A DNA stretch of 60,898 nt from Bacillus pseudomycoides (GTDB lineage Bacteria > Bacillota > Bacilli > Bacillales > Bacillaceae_G): contig NZ_NVOY01000010.1 in NCBI RefSeq assembly GCF_002551005.1, positions 1 to 60,898 of the forward strand. The letters are read 5' to 3'. Numbering within the stretch: position 1 is the stretch's first letter; every line of letters begins with the position of its first letter. A model generated the notes under the pieces. The model was not told where the DNA came from and ran no database searches. It saw only the letters and a list, made by a program, of their open reading frames with translations. This document shows positions 1 to 8,037 of this stretch, piece by piece. Made by a program: the position numbers and the translations under genes.

Positions 1-39
1 TTGTTAACTTGATGGCTATGAGGAATCCCTAGTCTTTTT

Positions 40-197
40 ATTTTGCTTTTAACATATAAGTCATTGCTACACAAAACATAACATACCCTGCTCTCGTTCC
101 CTATCTATGTTTTTAAACCTCGCACGTGGCAAAAATAGGCCCTGACCGCTTCTACACACGGCCAGTCCCTCTCGCCCACCTAAAAAAGAGGGTTTTA
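40..197 (+). repeat. Dispersed bcr-like repeat, copy 1
   Basis: This non-coding copy of a dispersed repeat begins near ACATATAAGTCATTGCTAC. It runs through a pyrimidine-rich block and ends in a core with CCTGACCGCTTCTA, GGCCAG and an A-rich CCTCT...AGAGG stem. Similar copies lie near 21.7, 29.1, 47.6, 51.55 and 55.9 kb. Size and hairpin character fit the B. cereus group bcr elements, but which bcr class it belongs to cannot be decided here. It lies just past the 3' end of the first permease gene. Confidence 0.7.
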
Positions 198-211
198 AGA
201 GTTTTAAGTTC

Positions 212-1210
212 TTACATCGTATGCTTAAACACAAACAATTCTTCCTTCGTTTGTGATAAAGATTGTGTCGTTTCTACTTCTTCCTGCCCTCTTCTCTCTC
301 CTAGTTTTGCTTTCGCTACCGCATCCTGAATACATTTTACAATCATATTCCCTGAAAAAATCGTTAATCCAAAACAGGTAATCGGTACAAGGGGAATCCA
401 TGGGTGCACTGCTAAAGAACGAAAGTATACCCCAATTAATCCTGACCATTCATGAGTAAAAGAATCGGCCTCTCCCCCAAAAAAGAATACCGTTCCCCCA
501 AAGAATAAACCTAATAAACCGAGATGCAATAAAATAATAAGCGTCTGTACAAACTGCTGCATAAATACAATGACGAAAGTTGGGTACAAATACGGAAACA
601 CATGTTTTATAAGAAGATGTCGTTTACTTCCTCCTAAAATTTTAGCAGCATCAATAAATTCTTCTGTTAATACCTTACGAATTTCATTGGCAACGTACAA
701 AGATAGGGTCGGAACTGCGAGCGCCGTTAATAAAATAATTTCAAACGAAGCTCGTTCAAAAAAAGTTGACGTTACTTCGCCATTGTAAATCTCAATCGCA
801 TGTCGTAATGAAAAAGCTGCAATCATAACCATCGGAATAATTGTAAAACTATCAAAAAAAGCCTCTAATTTTGTAAATCCTCTCTTTACGTACATACCGA
901 GACAAACACCAAAACAAACTCCAAATACAATACGTAATAATGCGATGAGTATCGAGACTCCAATTGTCCATTTTGCTCCTTCAATTACTAAGCTTAGTAA
1001 ATCAAATCCCTTTCCATCTGTTCCAAGTAAAAACTGAAACGAAGGTGGAAATGGCGGTACTTCTGGTATTCCATCTTTATTAAACTGAATGGACACCTTA
1101 CGAATATGTCCATCATTAAAAATTGTATTTCCAATGCTTAACAAAAGAAATATAGTAATGAATGCACTACTAATCCAAAAGCGCCTATCACGTTTCAAAT
1201 GTTGCCACAT
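212..1210 (-). CDS. ABC transporter permease, OppC/DppC-like
   Basis: This is an integral membrane permease of the BPD_transp_1 type (332 aa) with about six hydrophobic segments. The cytoplasmic EAA-type loop is visible around residues 185-205 (EEFIDAAKILGGSKRHLL, then KHVFPYLYP), as expected of an OppC/DppC subunit. It starts with ATG 15 bp after the stop of the OppB-like partner, so the two form an operon. No ATP-binding or substrate-binding gene is next to them, so the substrate is unknown and the ATPase must be elsewhere. A paralogous pair lies at 15.7-17.3 kb. Peptide transport is only the family default. Confidence 0.8.
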   Translation of the reverse strand: MWQHLKRDRRFWISSAFITIFLLLSIGNTIFNDGHIRKVSIQFNKDGIPEVPPFPPSFQFLLGTDGKGFDLLSLVIEGAKWTIGVSILIALLRIVFGVCFGVCLGMYVKRGFTKLEAFFDSFTIIPMVMIAAFSLRHAIEIYNGEVTSTFFERASFEIILLTALAVPTLSLYVANEIRKVLTEEFIDAAKILGGSKRHLLIKHVFPYLYPTFVIVFMQQFVQTLIILLHLGLLGLFFGGTVFFFGGEADSFTHEWSGLIGVYFRSLAVHPWIPLVPITCFGLTIFSGNMIVKCIQDAVAKAKLGERRGQEEVETTQSLSQTKEELFVFKHTM

Positions 1211-1225
1211 CTTAAACCCTCTCTT

Positions 1226-2107
1226 TCATCGCATTTGGAACAAAATAATAAAAATAGGTACATAAAGCAGCAGCAAACTCACTGTAAACAGAGGAATACC
1301 TGTTGCAAAATCCGTATCAGCCGCTACTCTTACAAATACGAACATGCCATATGTATTAAACATCCATTCAATAATGTACAAATTGGATAACATAAACCAA
1401 ATATTTGTTTTCGCAAAAAAGAGCGTACTTAATAGCACATTACGTAAGACATGGTGATTTAAAATATAAAGCTTATCCAGCCCTTTTGCCTTTGCGAATA
1501 GGACATAATCTTTTTCAAGTTCCGTTTCAAAACGCAGTAATACTAGTTTCACAAACATAATTGTTGTCGGTACACTTAAACAAATAATCGGTAATGCTCG
1601 AACAGATTTCTCTCCTAGCCCTGAAATGCTTATAGCTAAAATACCTGTTTGTTTAAAAATCCAAATGACGAAAAGCTGCGAGCCAAGAATAAGAAGAATA
1701 TCTGGAATAGATTCAAGAAAGAGTAAAAATGATTTAATTTTCTTTTGAACATTAGCATTACTTCGTAAAACGATATAAACAATGAAAAAAGCAATCAAAA
1801 GGGAAATAAAAAAAGCCGCTAAAAAAACAATCATCGTTTCTTTATAGTGGATAAATAGTTGTGGAAATAGTGGTTTTGTAATTGGGATTTTGCTTGGAAT
1901 TGGACTATTACTAGCTGGCACATACGTCATCGATGATAGATGCACCAAATTATTGCATACCATCTTAATCGTTTCTATATATTTATGAAAATCTACTTTT
2001 AAGCCTTGAAACAAACCTGGTAACGCTCCTACACAAATAATTCCGATCACCGATAGGAACAATTGCATAATGACTTCCGAACTATGTATAAACACCCTCT
2101 TTGCCAT
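1226..2107 (-). CDS. ABC transporter permease, OppB/DppB-like
   Basis: This 293-aa multi-spanning membrane protein is the OppB-like partner of the downstream OppC-like gene. Hydrophobic stretches lie near residues 15-35, 90-115, 125-150, 165-195 and 265-290. The cytoplasmic loop with LEKDYVLFAKAKGLDK and HHVLRNVLL is the OppB-type EAA region. ATG at 2107 has only a modest purine-rich ribosome binding site; an internal ATG at codon 14 is an alternative. The gene resembles the OppB-like gene at 16459-17325 along its whole length, so the two pairs are ancient duplicates. The substrate is unknown. Confidence 0.78.
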   Translation of the reverse strand: MAKRVFIHSSEVIMQLFLSVIGIICVGALPGLFQGLKVDFHKYIETIKMVCNNLVHLSSMTYVPASNSPIPSKIPITKPLFPQLFIHYKETMIVFLAAFFISLLIAFFIVYIVLRSNANVQKKIKSFLLFLESIPDILLILGSQLFVIWIFKQTGILAISISGLGEKSVRALPIICLSVPTTIMFVKLVLLRFETELEKDYVLFAKAKGLDKLYILNHHVLRNVLLSTLFFAKTNIWFMLSNLYIIEWMFNTYGMFVFVRVAADTDFATGIPLFTVSLLLLYVPIFIILFQMR

Positions 2108-2186
2108 ATTCTTCTGACTCCAATCCTTTTTCTACCATTTTATAAAAAGTTTTCTAAATTATATATATTTTCTGTAAAATAAATGC

Positions 2187-2225
2187 ATTTTCCCACATAT
2201 AAGTCACTGCTATGAAAATACACCA
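2187..2225 (+). repeat. Fragment of the bcr-like repeat (left end only)
   Basis: The stretch ACATATAAGTCACTGCTATG matches the left end of the dispersed repeat (compare ACATATAAGTCATTGCTAC in copy 1), but the core and 3' stem are absent. It is probably a truncated copy in the region upstream of two divergent genes. Confidence 0.45.
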
Positions 2226-2239
2226 CCTTTCCGTTAAAC

Positions 2240-2266
2240 CTTACAAAAATGTAATGCTTTTGTAAG
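2240..2266. promoter_or_regulatory. Inverted repeat upstream of the MacA/YknX-like gene
   Basis: CTTACAAAA and TTTTGTAAG form perfect 9-bp arms around a 9-bp spacer, about 110 bp before the exporter start. The internal part TTACAAAAATGTAATG recurs at about 25779-25796. A repressor operator is inferred; the regulator is not identified. Confidence 0.45.
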
Positions 2267-2374
2267 ATAAAGCGATTTGTCGGATTTATCCCCTCTCTTA
2301 TACTTAAAGCTACAGAGACAAAAACGAGACGAGAACAAGACGAAAAGGTGAAAAGGTGAAAAGGTGAAAATACA

Positions 2375-3475
2375 ATGAAAAAGAAAACGAAATTATTAAT
2401 TGTCGGTTTAGCAACAATCGGAATTGGTGCTGGTTCTTACTTTGCGTTAGCTAGCGGATCTACACCGGCTATGGCATACAGCGGTTATAAAGTTACAGAA
2501 AAGAAAATTGAAAATGCACAAAAATTTGGCGGTGAAGTCATTCCAAACGGCATCGAAACAATTACGTTTGATCCAACGAAAGGTAACTATGAGCTTGCCG
2601 TTAAGAAAGGCGATCAAGTAAAAAAAGGACAATTACTTTTTAAGTATAGCAACTCATCTATTAAACTAGAAAAAAGCGAAGCGGAAATGCAAAAGAAATT
2701 AGCTGAGAAGGAAGTTTCACTCCTTCAAAAACAAGTGGATGCATCAAAACAAAAACTACAAACAGCAAAACAATCTGGTGCTGCAGGGGACATGTTAAAA
2801 GCTGCTGAGCAAGAAGTACAAGGACAAGAAGCGCAGCTTGAAGCGAAAAAGTTTGAAGTCGAAAAAGCGAAGCAACTGATGCAAAACTCTCAAGAAAAAG
2901 AAAATACACTGTCAGTAACAAGTCCTGTAGACGGTATGATTGAAGACATTAACAAAGGTACAGAAGAAAAAGCAGCTATGAATGGTATAACAATTCGCAA
3001 TGCTGGGCCACTAAAAGTAAAAGGCCAGTTATCTGAATACGAACTTTCTCAAATGAAAGTTGGCCAAGAGGTTTCTGTTACATCTAAAACAGTACCAGGA
3101 AAAACATGGACAGGTAAAGTAACAGAAATTGGAACAACACCATTGAAAAATATGGATGAAAACAAAACCGTTTCTAACTATCCTTTCATTATTACATTAG
3201 ATAACAATGATGATCTACAACCTGGCTTCCATGTTTATGTAACAGCAAAATCAGGTGAAGCAAACGGTATCGTTGTTCCAAAAAGCAGTATCGTGAAAAA
3301 AGGTGATAAAAACGTCGTATTCATTGTAAAAGATGGAAAAGCAAAAGAACAAGCCGTTACCATTGAGTTTGAAACAGATAGCGAAGCAAAAATTTCTGGT
3401 GTAAAAACAGGTGAGCAAGTAATCTCAAAACCAGAAAAAGATTTACAAGATGGTATGGAGGTTAACTTGAAATGA
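2375..3475 (+). CDS. Membrane-fusion (adaptor) subunit of a MacAB/YknXYZ-type exporter
   Basis: This is the adaptor protein of an ABC efflux complex, anchored by one N-terminal membrane segment (residues 5-25) and exposed outside the membrane. The order is barrel/biotinyl-lipoyl-like domain, a long Lys/Glu/Gln-rich coiled coil (about residues 95-175), then a beta-barrel with a C-terminal domain containing GIVVPKSSIVKKGDKNVVFIV. Its length (366 aa) is close to B. subtilis YknX. It overlaps the ATPase gene by four bases (ATGA), and ATPase and permease follow. A repeated AAAAGGTG run precedes the start. The substrate is unknown; an export or self-protection role is inferred from the family. Confidence 0.87.
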   Translation: MKKKTKLLIVGLATIGIGAGSYFALASGSTPAMAYSGYKVTEKKIENAQKFGGEVIPNGIETITFDPTKGNYELAVKKGDQVKKGQLLFKYSNSSIKLEKSEAEMQKKLAEKEVSLLQKQVDASKQKLQTAKQSGAAGDMLKAAEQEVQGQEAQLEAKKFEVEKAKQLMQNSQEKENTLSVTSPVDGMIEDINKGTEEKAAMNGITIRNAGPLKVKGQLSEYELSQMKVGQEVSVTSKTVPGKTWTGKVTEIGTTPLKNMDENKTVSNYPFIITLDNNDDLQPGFHVYVTAKSGEANGIVVPKSSIVKKGDKNVVFIVKDGKAKEQAVTIEFETDSEAKISGVKTGEQVISKPEKDLQDGMEVNLK

Positions 3476-4146
3476 TTGAACTAAAAGGCATCACGAAGTC
3501 TTTTCAAAACGGAGAAGAAGTTGTTCAAGTCCTGCATGGAATTGATATAACACTAAATCAAGGTGAATTTACTTCCATTATGGGACCATCTGGTTCGGGG
3601 AAATCAACATTAATGAATATCATCGGTTGCCTAGATAGACCTACAGCTGGCACATACACATTAGCTGGGCAACATATTTCAAACATGTCCGAAACAGAAC
3701 TGGCGCACATTCGCAATAAAGAAATTGGATTTGTATTCCAAAACTTTATGCTGCTCCCTCGCCTCAATGCGATGCAAAATGTCGAACTGCCACTTATCTA
3801 TGGTGGCGTAGATAAAAAAGAGCGACGCGAGCGCGCGTTAGCTGCATTAACAAAAGTAGGGCTCGCGGACCGCGCAACTCACTTGCCAAATGAATTGTCG
3901 GGTGGACAAAAACAACGTGTCGCTGTCGCCCGTGCGATTGTGAATAATCCAAAATTCATTTTAGCCGATGAACCGACTGGTGCACTTGATACGAAAACAA
4001 GTACACAAATTATGGATCTCTTTTACGAATTAAATAAACAAGGCTCTACCATTATTATAATTACCCATGACCGGGAAATTGGCGAAGCGGCGGCACGCCA
4101 AATTGTAATTCGTGACGGAAAGATCGTCCAAGATTGGAGAGGTTGA
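3472..4146 (+). CDS. ABC transporter ATP-binding protein, MacB/YknY/LolD type
   Basis: This cytoplasmic ATPase (224 aa) powers the exporter. It has Walker [10 protein letters not shown] (about residues 39-47), the Q-loop FQNFMLL, the signature LSGGQKQRVAVARA (about 142-155), Walker B ILADEP and the switch histidine ITHD. The length and the compact fold without extra domains match the LolD/YknY group. The start overlaps the adaptor stop by four bases and the stop nearly abuts the permease start, so the three genes are translationally coupled. Confidence 0.93.
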   Translation: MIELKGITKSFQNGEEVVQVLHGIDITLNQGEFTSIMGPSGSGKSTLMNIIGCLDRPTAGTYTLAGQHISNMSETELAHIRNKEIGFVFQNFMLLPRLNAMQNVELPLIYGGVDKKERRERALAALTKVGLADRATHLPNELSGGQKQRVAVARAIVNNPKFILADEPTGALDTKTSTQIMDLFYELNKQGSTIIIITHDREIGEAAARQIVIRDGKIVQDWRG

Positions 4147-4148
4147 GT

Positions 4149-5330
4149 TTGAACTTAAATGAAAATATACGTATGGCCCTTTCCTCCATCTTTGCTCATA
4201 AAATGCGTTCGATTTTAACAATGCTTGGAATTATTATTGGGGTTAGTGCGATTATTACCATTATCTCTATCGGTGATGGAACAAATGCGAAATTCCGTGA
4301 ACAAATCGGGAAAGAAAAGAAAGATCAATTTCTAGTAAACTATAACACAGAAGATTTTTCAGATATGGACGGTAAAATTTCAGGAAGCATGTATGACACT
4401 GTCTTAAAAATTCCTGGTGTTCAAGATGCTTATCCCGATGTAAGAAATAAAGCGAAAGTATATGCAGGAAAAAAAGAATTAGATCTTGATGTAATTGGTG
4501 CTAAAGGTGATTATTTTGAGGATGCCTCTAGATTTCAACTCGAACACGGCCGATTTTTAACAGCTACCGATTTAGACAGACCAGAACATACAATTGTTTT
4601 AAGTAAAGATGCATTCAATAAATTGTTCTCTTCATGGGAACCAAACTTATATATCGATATAAAAGGGACACCTTACAAAGTAGTCGGTGTATATTCCATC
4701 AAAGCAACGATGAGTGGTGGGGAATTTAAAGATGGTATCATCTCCGCAGAAAACTGGCCTGTTTTATTCGGCAAAAATAATTATGATAGTATCACAGTAA
4801 AAATCGCTCCTGGTCAAGATAAGCAAGCTGTGCAAGATGCAGTTGTAAAATCATTAAACGACGCAAAAAAACCAGAACACACCGGGAAATTCAAAGTACC
4901 AGATCCACAGGAAATGCTAAAAGAAATTGATAACTTCACAGGTATCTTAAAAAGTGTATTCGGTGGTATTGCAGCCATTTCACTATTAGTTGGTGGTATC
5001 GGTGTTATGAACATCATGCTTGTATCTGTCACAGAGCGTACACGTGAAATTGGAGTCCGAAAAGCACTCGGTGCAACGCGCGGAAAAGTATTAATGCAAT
5101 TTCTCATTGAATCTTGTATTTTAACAGCGTTAGGCGGCTTGATCGGATTTGTACTCGGTATCTTCTTTGCATGGATCGTATCGATATTCGCAGCATGGCC
5201 ACTCGTTGTCTCAGTAAAATTAGGCTTAATCTCGGTTGGGCTGTCCATGTTAATCGGTATTGTATTCGGCTTACTTCCAGCAAACAAAGCAGCGAAGCTA
5301 GATCCAATTGAGTGCTTGCGATATGAATAA
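4149..5330 (+). CDS. ABC transporter permease, MacB/YknZ (FtsX) type
   Basis: This permease has one N-terminal membrane segment (about residues 15-40), a large extracytoplasmic MacB_PCD domain (about 45-270) and three C-terminal segments in an FtsX core containing VTERTREIGVRKALGATR. Length is about 393 aa, like YknZ. TTG at 4149 is chosen because GGAGAGG at 4136-4142 sits 6 bases upstream; reading could begin as early as TTG 4134. It is the last gene of the adaptor-ATPase-permease operon and is followed by a hairpin terminator. No YknW-like gene is present. Confidence 0.87.
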   Translation: MNLNENIRMALSSIFAHKMRSILTMLGIIIGVSAIITIISIGDGTNAKFREQIGKEKKDQFLVNYNTEDFSDMDGKISGSMYDTVLKIPGVQDAYPDVRNKAKVYAGKKELDLDVIGAKGDYFEDASRFQLEHGRFLTATDLDRPEHTIVLSKDAFNKLFSSWEPNLYIDIKGTPYKVVGVYSIKATMSGGEFKDGIISAENWPVLFGKNNYDSITVKIAPGQDKQAVQDAVVKSLNDAKKPEHTGKFKVPDPQEMLKEIDNFTGILKSVFGGIAAISLLVGGIGVMNIMLVSVTERTREIGVRKALGATRGKVLMQFLIESCILTALGGLIGFVLGIFFAWIVSIFAAWPLVVSVKLGLISVGLSMLIGIVFGLLPANKAAKLDPIECLRYE

Positions 5331-5333
5331 AAT

Positions 5334-5366
5334 AAACAAGGTTGCCAAAGGTAACCTTGTTATTTT
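5334..5366 (+). terminator. Terminator of the YknXYZ-like operon
   Basis: AACAAGGTT and AACCTTGTT pair around GCCAAAGGT just after the permease stop and are followed by a T-rich tract. Confidence 0.75.
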
Positions 5367-5571
5367 GTTGCATAGTTTAAGATTAGTTTTCGTTCACCAA
5401 AAACAAAAGCGCTTTCATTTTTACCAACCCATTACACTACATTACTACCAAAATAGAAAGAAAATTTCTGAAATGTAAATAACTTGTAATATTCTTTTTT
5501 ACAACAAAGAATTATAATTAATTGATGCAGGGACTAAACTAGCTCCCATTATGGATGAAGGAGTACATATA

Positions 5572-6735
5572 ATGGATCAAAAAACGGATTTACGTGAAAA
5601 TAAGCATAAAAAAAGCTATAAGAAGCTAAAAATTGCAGGGCTCATTATTGTCTTGTTTTTAATCGGTGCTGGAAGTTATACATGGTTTTTAGTAAATAAA
5701 GCATCTTCCGCTGTTCGAAATGCCTCTCAAAATTTAGAACGTGGTGAAAAGTCTGAATTACGCGAACAAGCGGTCAAACCCGTTACCAATAACGTATCTG
5801 TGTTAATTATGGGAATTGATGAAAATAAAGGACGCGAGAAATTATACGCTGGTGCATTCCATCCGGATGCATTGTTACTTGCAACGTTTAATAAAGATAG
5901 TAAAACAGTAAAACTAGTAAGTATTCCACGTGATACATACACATACGTTCCAGTAGAGAAGAAAAAAGATAAGATTGCACATTCCTATTCAAAAGGTGTT
6001 GCAAAAAATGGAAAAGATGCTGGTCCACAATCTACTATTGAATCGGTGGAAAAACTATTTAACGTTCCTGTCGATTATTTTGTAAAATTTAATTTTAATT
6101 CTTTCATAAAAGTTGTCAACGATTTAGATGGAATTGACTTAGATGTACCTGTTACATTTACAGAACAAGATAGTAACGATACAGCTGGTGCGATTCATCT
6201 TGAAAAAGGGTACCAACATCTAAACGGAGAACAAGCCCTTGCGCTAGCAAGAACGCGTAAAATTGATAGCGATGCGATGCGCGGTCAACGTCAACAGCTT
6301 GTTATTGAAGCGATTGTAAAAAAACTAGCAAGTGCTGGGTCCATTACAAAAGTAGGAAAAATTATTGACGATATTAATGGGGAATTTAAAACAAACTTCT
6401 CATTTGATGATATGTTATCATTCTACAAATATGGTATAAATTCTTCAATTGGAAAACTTCAACTAGCTGGTGAAGACTGCTATATGGCGGAGGATAAAGT
6501 TTGTAAACCTACTTCCGCCCCGAAACATACGTATTACTACATGCCTGATCAAAAAAATATCGCTGACATCTCAAAGCAGCTCCGTGAACATCTTGGGCTC
6601 CCTGCTGATACAAATTCTGTAGCGCAAGATAAAGATGCGGATAAAGATACCGATACAGGTAAAAAACAAAACCAAGAGCATAAACAACAAGCTGCGCAAA
6701 AGAATACAAAGACTAATGAAACAAATGACAATTAA
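5572..6735 (+). CDS. LCP family cell-wall ligase (LytR-CpsA-Psr)
   Basis: This membrane-anchored enzyme family transfers lipid-linked glycopolymers (such as teichoic acids) to peptidoglycan at the outer face of the membrane. One N-terminal membrane segment (about residues 20-40) precedes the LCP domain, which shows VSVLIMGIDE, LVSIPRDTYTYVP, a conserved Asp-rich region and ALALARTRKIDSDAMRGQRQQ. The C-terminus is a low-complexity Lys/Asp/Gln tail. ATG 5572 is chosen because AAGGAG lies 8 bases upstream; an in-frame ATG exists at 5551. It is monocistronic, with a terminator after it. A second, lipoprotein-type LCP gene lies at 31050. Confidence 0.9.
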   Translation: MDQKTDLRENKHKKSYKKLKIAGLIIVLFLIGAGSYTWFLVNKASSAVRNASQNLERGEKSELREQAVKPVTNNVSVLIMGIDENKGREKLYAGAFHPDALLLATFNKDSKTVKLVSIPRDTYTYVPVEKKKDKIAHSYSKGVAKNGKDAGPQSTIESVEKLFNVPVDYFVKFNFNSFIKVVNDLDGIDLDVPVTFTEQDSNDTAGAIHLEKGYQHLNGEQALALARTRKIDSDAMRGQRQQLVIEAIVKKLASAGSITKVGKIIDDINGEFKTNFSFDDMLSFYKYGINSSIGKLQLAGEDCYMAEDKVCKPTSAPKHTYYYMPDQKNIADISKQLREHLGLPADTNSVAQDKDADKDTDTGKKQNQEHKQQAAQKNTKTNETNDN

Positions 6736-6746
6736 TGTGAATATAA

Positions 6747-6777
6747 CAAAAACCGCTGAATAATCAGCGGTTTTTTG
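6747..6777 (+). terminator. Terminator of the LCP gene
   Basis: AACCGCTGA/TCAGCGGTT hairpin followed by TTTTTT directly after the LCP stop codon. Confidence 0.85.
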
Positions 6778-6794
6778 TATAAAACTGACTGAAA

Positions 6795-6872
6795 ATTACG
6801 CGCCCACCGATTTATGGGCGGAAATACTACTTTTATCGGCGGTATTTGTGATATATCGGCGATTCGACACGC
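6795..6872. repeat. TATCGGCG-type repeat element, copy 1
   Basis: This is a non-coding element made of units about 20 bp long, each carrying TATCGGCG (6834 and 6854) or a degraded form (TTATGGGCGG near 6812). It ends in GATTCGACAC. A matching element lies at 35502-35578, sharing the order ACGCGC, GGCGGAAATA, TATCGGCG, TATTTGTGAT, TATCGGCG, TTCGACAC. Units and spacing are visible; the function is unknown. Confidence 0.6.
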
Positions 6873-6895
6873 ATCACTGCAACTCAATCAGCTAT

Positions 6896-7192
6896 TTACT
6901 CTATTTTCCCTTCCCAAGCTAACATACCACCGGTCATATTAATGACTTGGAAACCATAGCTTTCTAAAAACCGCACTGCTTGTGAGCTTCTTCCGCCAGA
7001 ACGACATACAATTACGTACTCTTTCTGCTTATCCAACTCATGCATTCGAAACTCTAATAAACGAAGCGGAATATGAAGTGCTCCTGGAATTTTCCCTTCC
7101 GCAACTTCCTCTACTTCACGTACGTCAATAATGTTTACCACTTCATGATTCATCAGTTTATGTTCTAATTCTTTCGCAGTCATTTCTTTCAT
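6896..7192 (-). CDS. Single-domain rhodanese (sulfurtransferase)
   Basis: This small cytoplasmic rhodanese (98 aa) moves sulfane sulfur via a persulfide on Cys63 in the active loop CRSGGRS. The opening IIDVREVEE and the closing MTGGMLAWEG are typical of single-domain rhodaneses. It is the second gene of a pair with the membrane-anchored rhodanese at 7208, with a spacing of 15 bp. It lies in a cluster with a CstR-type repressor and a CoA-disulfide reductase fusion, which points to handling of sulfide or persulfide stress. Confidence 0.9.
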   Translation of the reverse strand: MKEMTAKELEHKLMNHEVVNIIDVREVEEVAEGKIPGALHIPLRLLEFRMHELDKQKEYVIVCRSGGRSSQAVRFLESYGFQVINMTGGMLAWEGKIE

Positions 7193-7207
7193 TTTCCTAC
7201 ATCCTCC

Positions 7208-7570
7208 TTAACTCCAAGCGTTCATACCACCTGAAACATTGATAATATGTTTAAATCCCATCTTCTTCAAAACTTTTGTTGCTTGTTTACTTCTCATTCC
7301 ACTCTGACAAATGACAATTACTTCTTTATTTTTATCTAAACTATTTGCTTGTTGTACGAGTTCATTTAGTGGCATGTTACGAAAACCTTGAATATGGTTA
7401 CCTCTAAATTCTCCTGGTGTACGAACGTCGATCAATTGCTTATTCTTTTTCTTTATTTCGTCTTTTAGTTCTTTCCCGCTTATATTTTTTACTCCCTTAA
7501 CAGGTAACAAACGAGAAAGGATAAACAAAGCAATCAATACAATAATAGCGATGTTCAATGCTACATTCAT
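7208..7570 (-). CDS. Membrane-anchored rhodanese
   Basis: This 120-aa protein has one N-terminal membrane segment (residues 3-22) and then a rhodanese domain with QLIDVRTPGEFRGNHI, active-site loop CQSGMRS (Cys89) and VSGGMNAW at the end. ATG 7570 is preferred because GGAGG sits 8 bases before it; an upstream in-frame ATG (7612) has none. It is the first gene of the rhodanese pair, and a CstR-like operator (7624-7639) lies in its promoter region. It probably presents the sulfurtransferase domain at the inner membrane face. Confidence 0.87.
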   Translation of the reverse strand: MNVALNIAIIVLIALFILSRLLPVKGVKNISGKELKDEIKKKNKQLIDVRTPGEFRGNHIQGFRNMPLNELVQQANSLDKNKEVIVICQSGMRSKQATKVLKKMGFKHIINVSGGMNAWS

Positions 7571-7623
7571 TTTATATACCTCCAATAGTATGTTTCGTAA
7601 TAAAATTCTCATGTTATTCTCTC

Positions 7624-7639
7624 ATACCCATAAGGGTAT
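7624..7639. promoter_or_regulatory. CstR-like operator, rhodanese promoter
   Basis: ATACCC-ATAA-GGGTAT is a perfect palindrome upstream of the rhodanese pair. It shares the 16-bp frame ATACC-N6-GGTAT with two other sites at 7987 and 9725. CsoR/CstR repressors bind such GC-rich-centred inverted repeats; the assignment rests on the repressor gene next door. Confidence 0.75.
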
Positions 7640-7678
7640 ATAAAAATTCTTTTTAAAATCTGCCAATAAATTGACAGA

Positions 7679-7942
7679 TTATCTGCTTTTCACAAGTAGT
7701 TGTACAGCCTCTTTAATAACATCTTCATTCGATGTATCGCCTTTTTCAAATTGCTCACGAAGGCATTTTTCTAAGTTCGTTCCGACAATCAATCCAATCG
7801 TGCGATCCATCGCAGAGCGCGATGCCGTCAATTGTGTAATTACTTCTTTGCAATCTTTTCCCTCTTCCATCATGCGCAGGACACCGCGAATTTGTCCTTC
7901 AATTCGCTTTAAACGATTTTTCATATCTTGACCGTATTCCAA
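7679..7942 (-). CDS. cstR: CsoR/CstR-family repressor, persulfide-sensing type
   Basis: This all-helical DUF156 repressor (87 aa) has cysteines at 31 and 60. The residue that is a copper-ligand His in CsoR is Asn56 here (GTNLEKC). In this family, two Cys plus loss of the His is the hallmark of CstR proteins, which sense persulfides rather than copper. It sits between two rhodanese genes and a CoA-disulfide reductase-rhodanese gene, all on the same strand. Three matching operators occur in the cluster, including one at its own promoter, so autoregulation is likely. The CstR identity is strong but inferred from residues and context. Confidence 0.87.
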   Translation of the reverse strand: MEYGQDMKNRLKRIEGQIRGVLRMMEEGKDCKEVITQLTASRSAMDRTIGLIVGTNLEKCLREQFEKGDTSNEDVIKEAVQLLVKSR

Positions 7943-7986
7943 TGGATGAGCACCTCCATACTTTCACTTGGTTTATGTTAAAGATT

Positions 7987-8002
7987 ATACCCTGCTTGGT
8001 AT
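7987..8002. promoter_or_regulatory. CstR-like operator, repressor promoter
   Basis: ATACC-CTGCTT-GGTAT lies about 45 bp before the cstR start and has the same 16-bp frame as the other two operators. Confidence 0.7.
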
Positions 8003-8037
8003 TTTGTAAACCTCTTTTTAAATTTTGAAAGCACGTC

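Noticed and set aside
4814-5287. Minus-strand open frame opposite the YknZ-like permease
   Set aside because: Antisense shadow of a well-supported permease gene.
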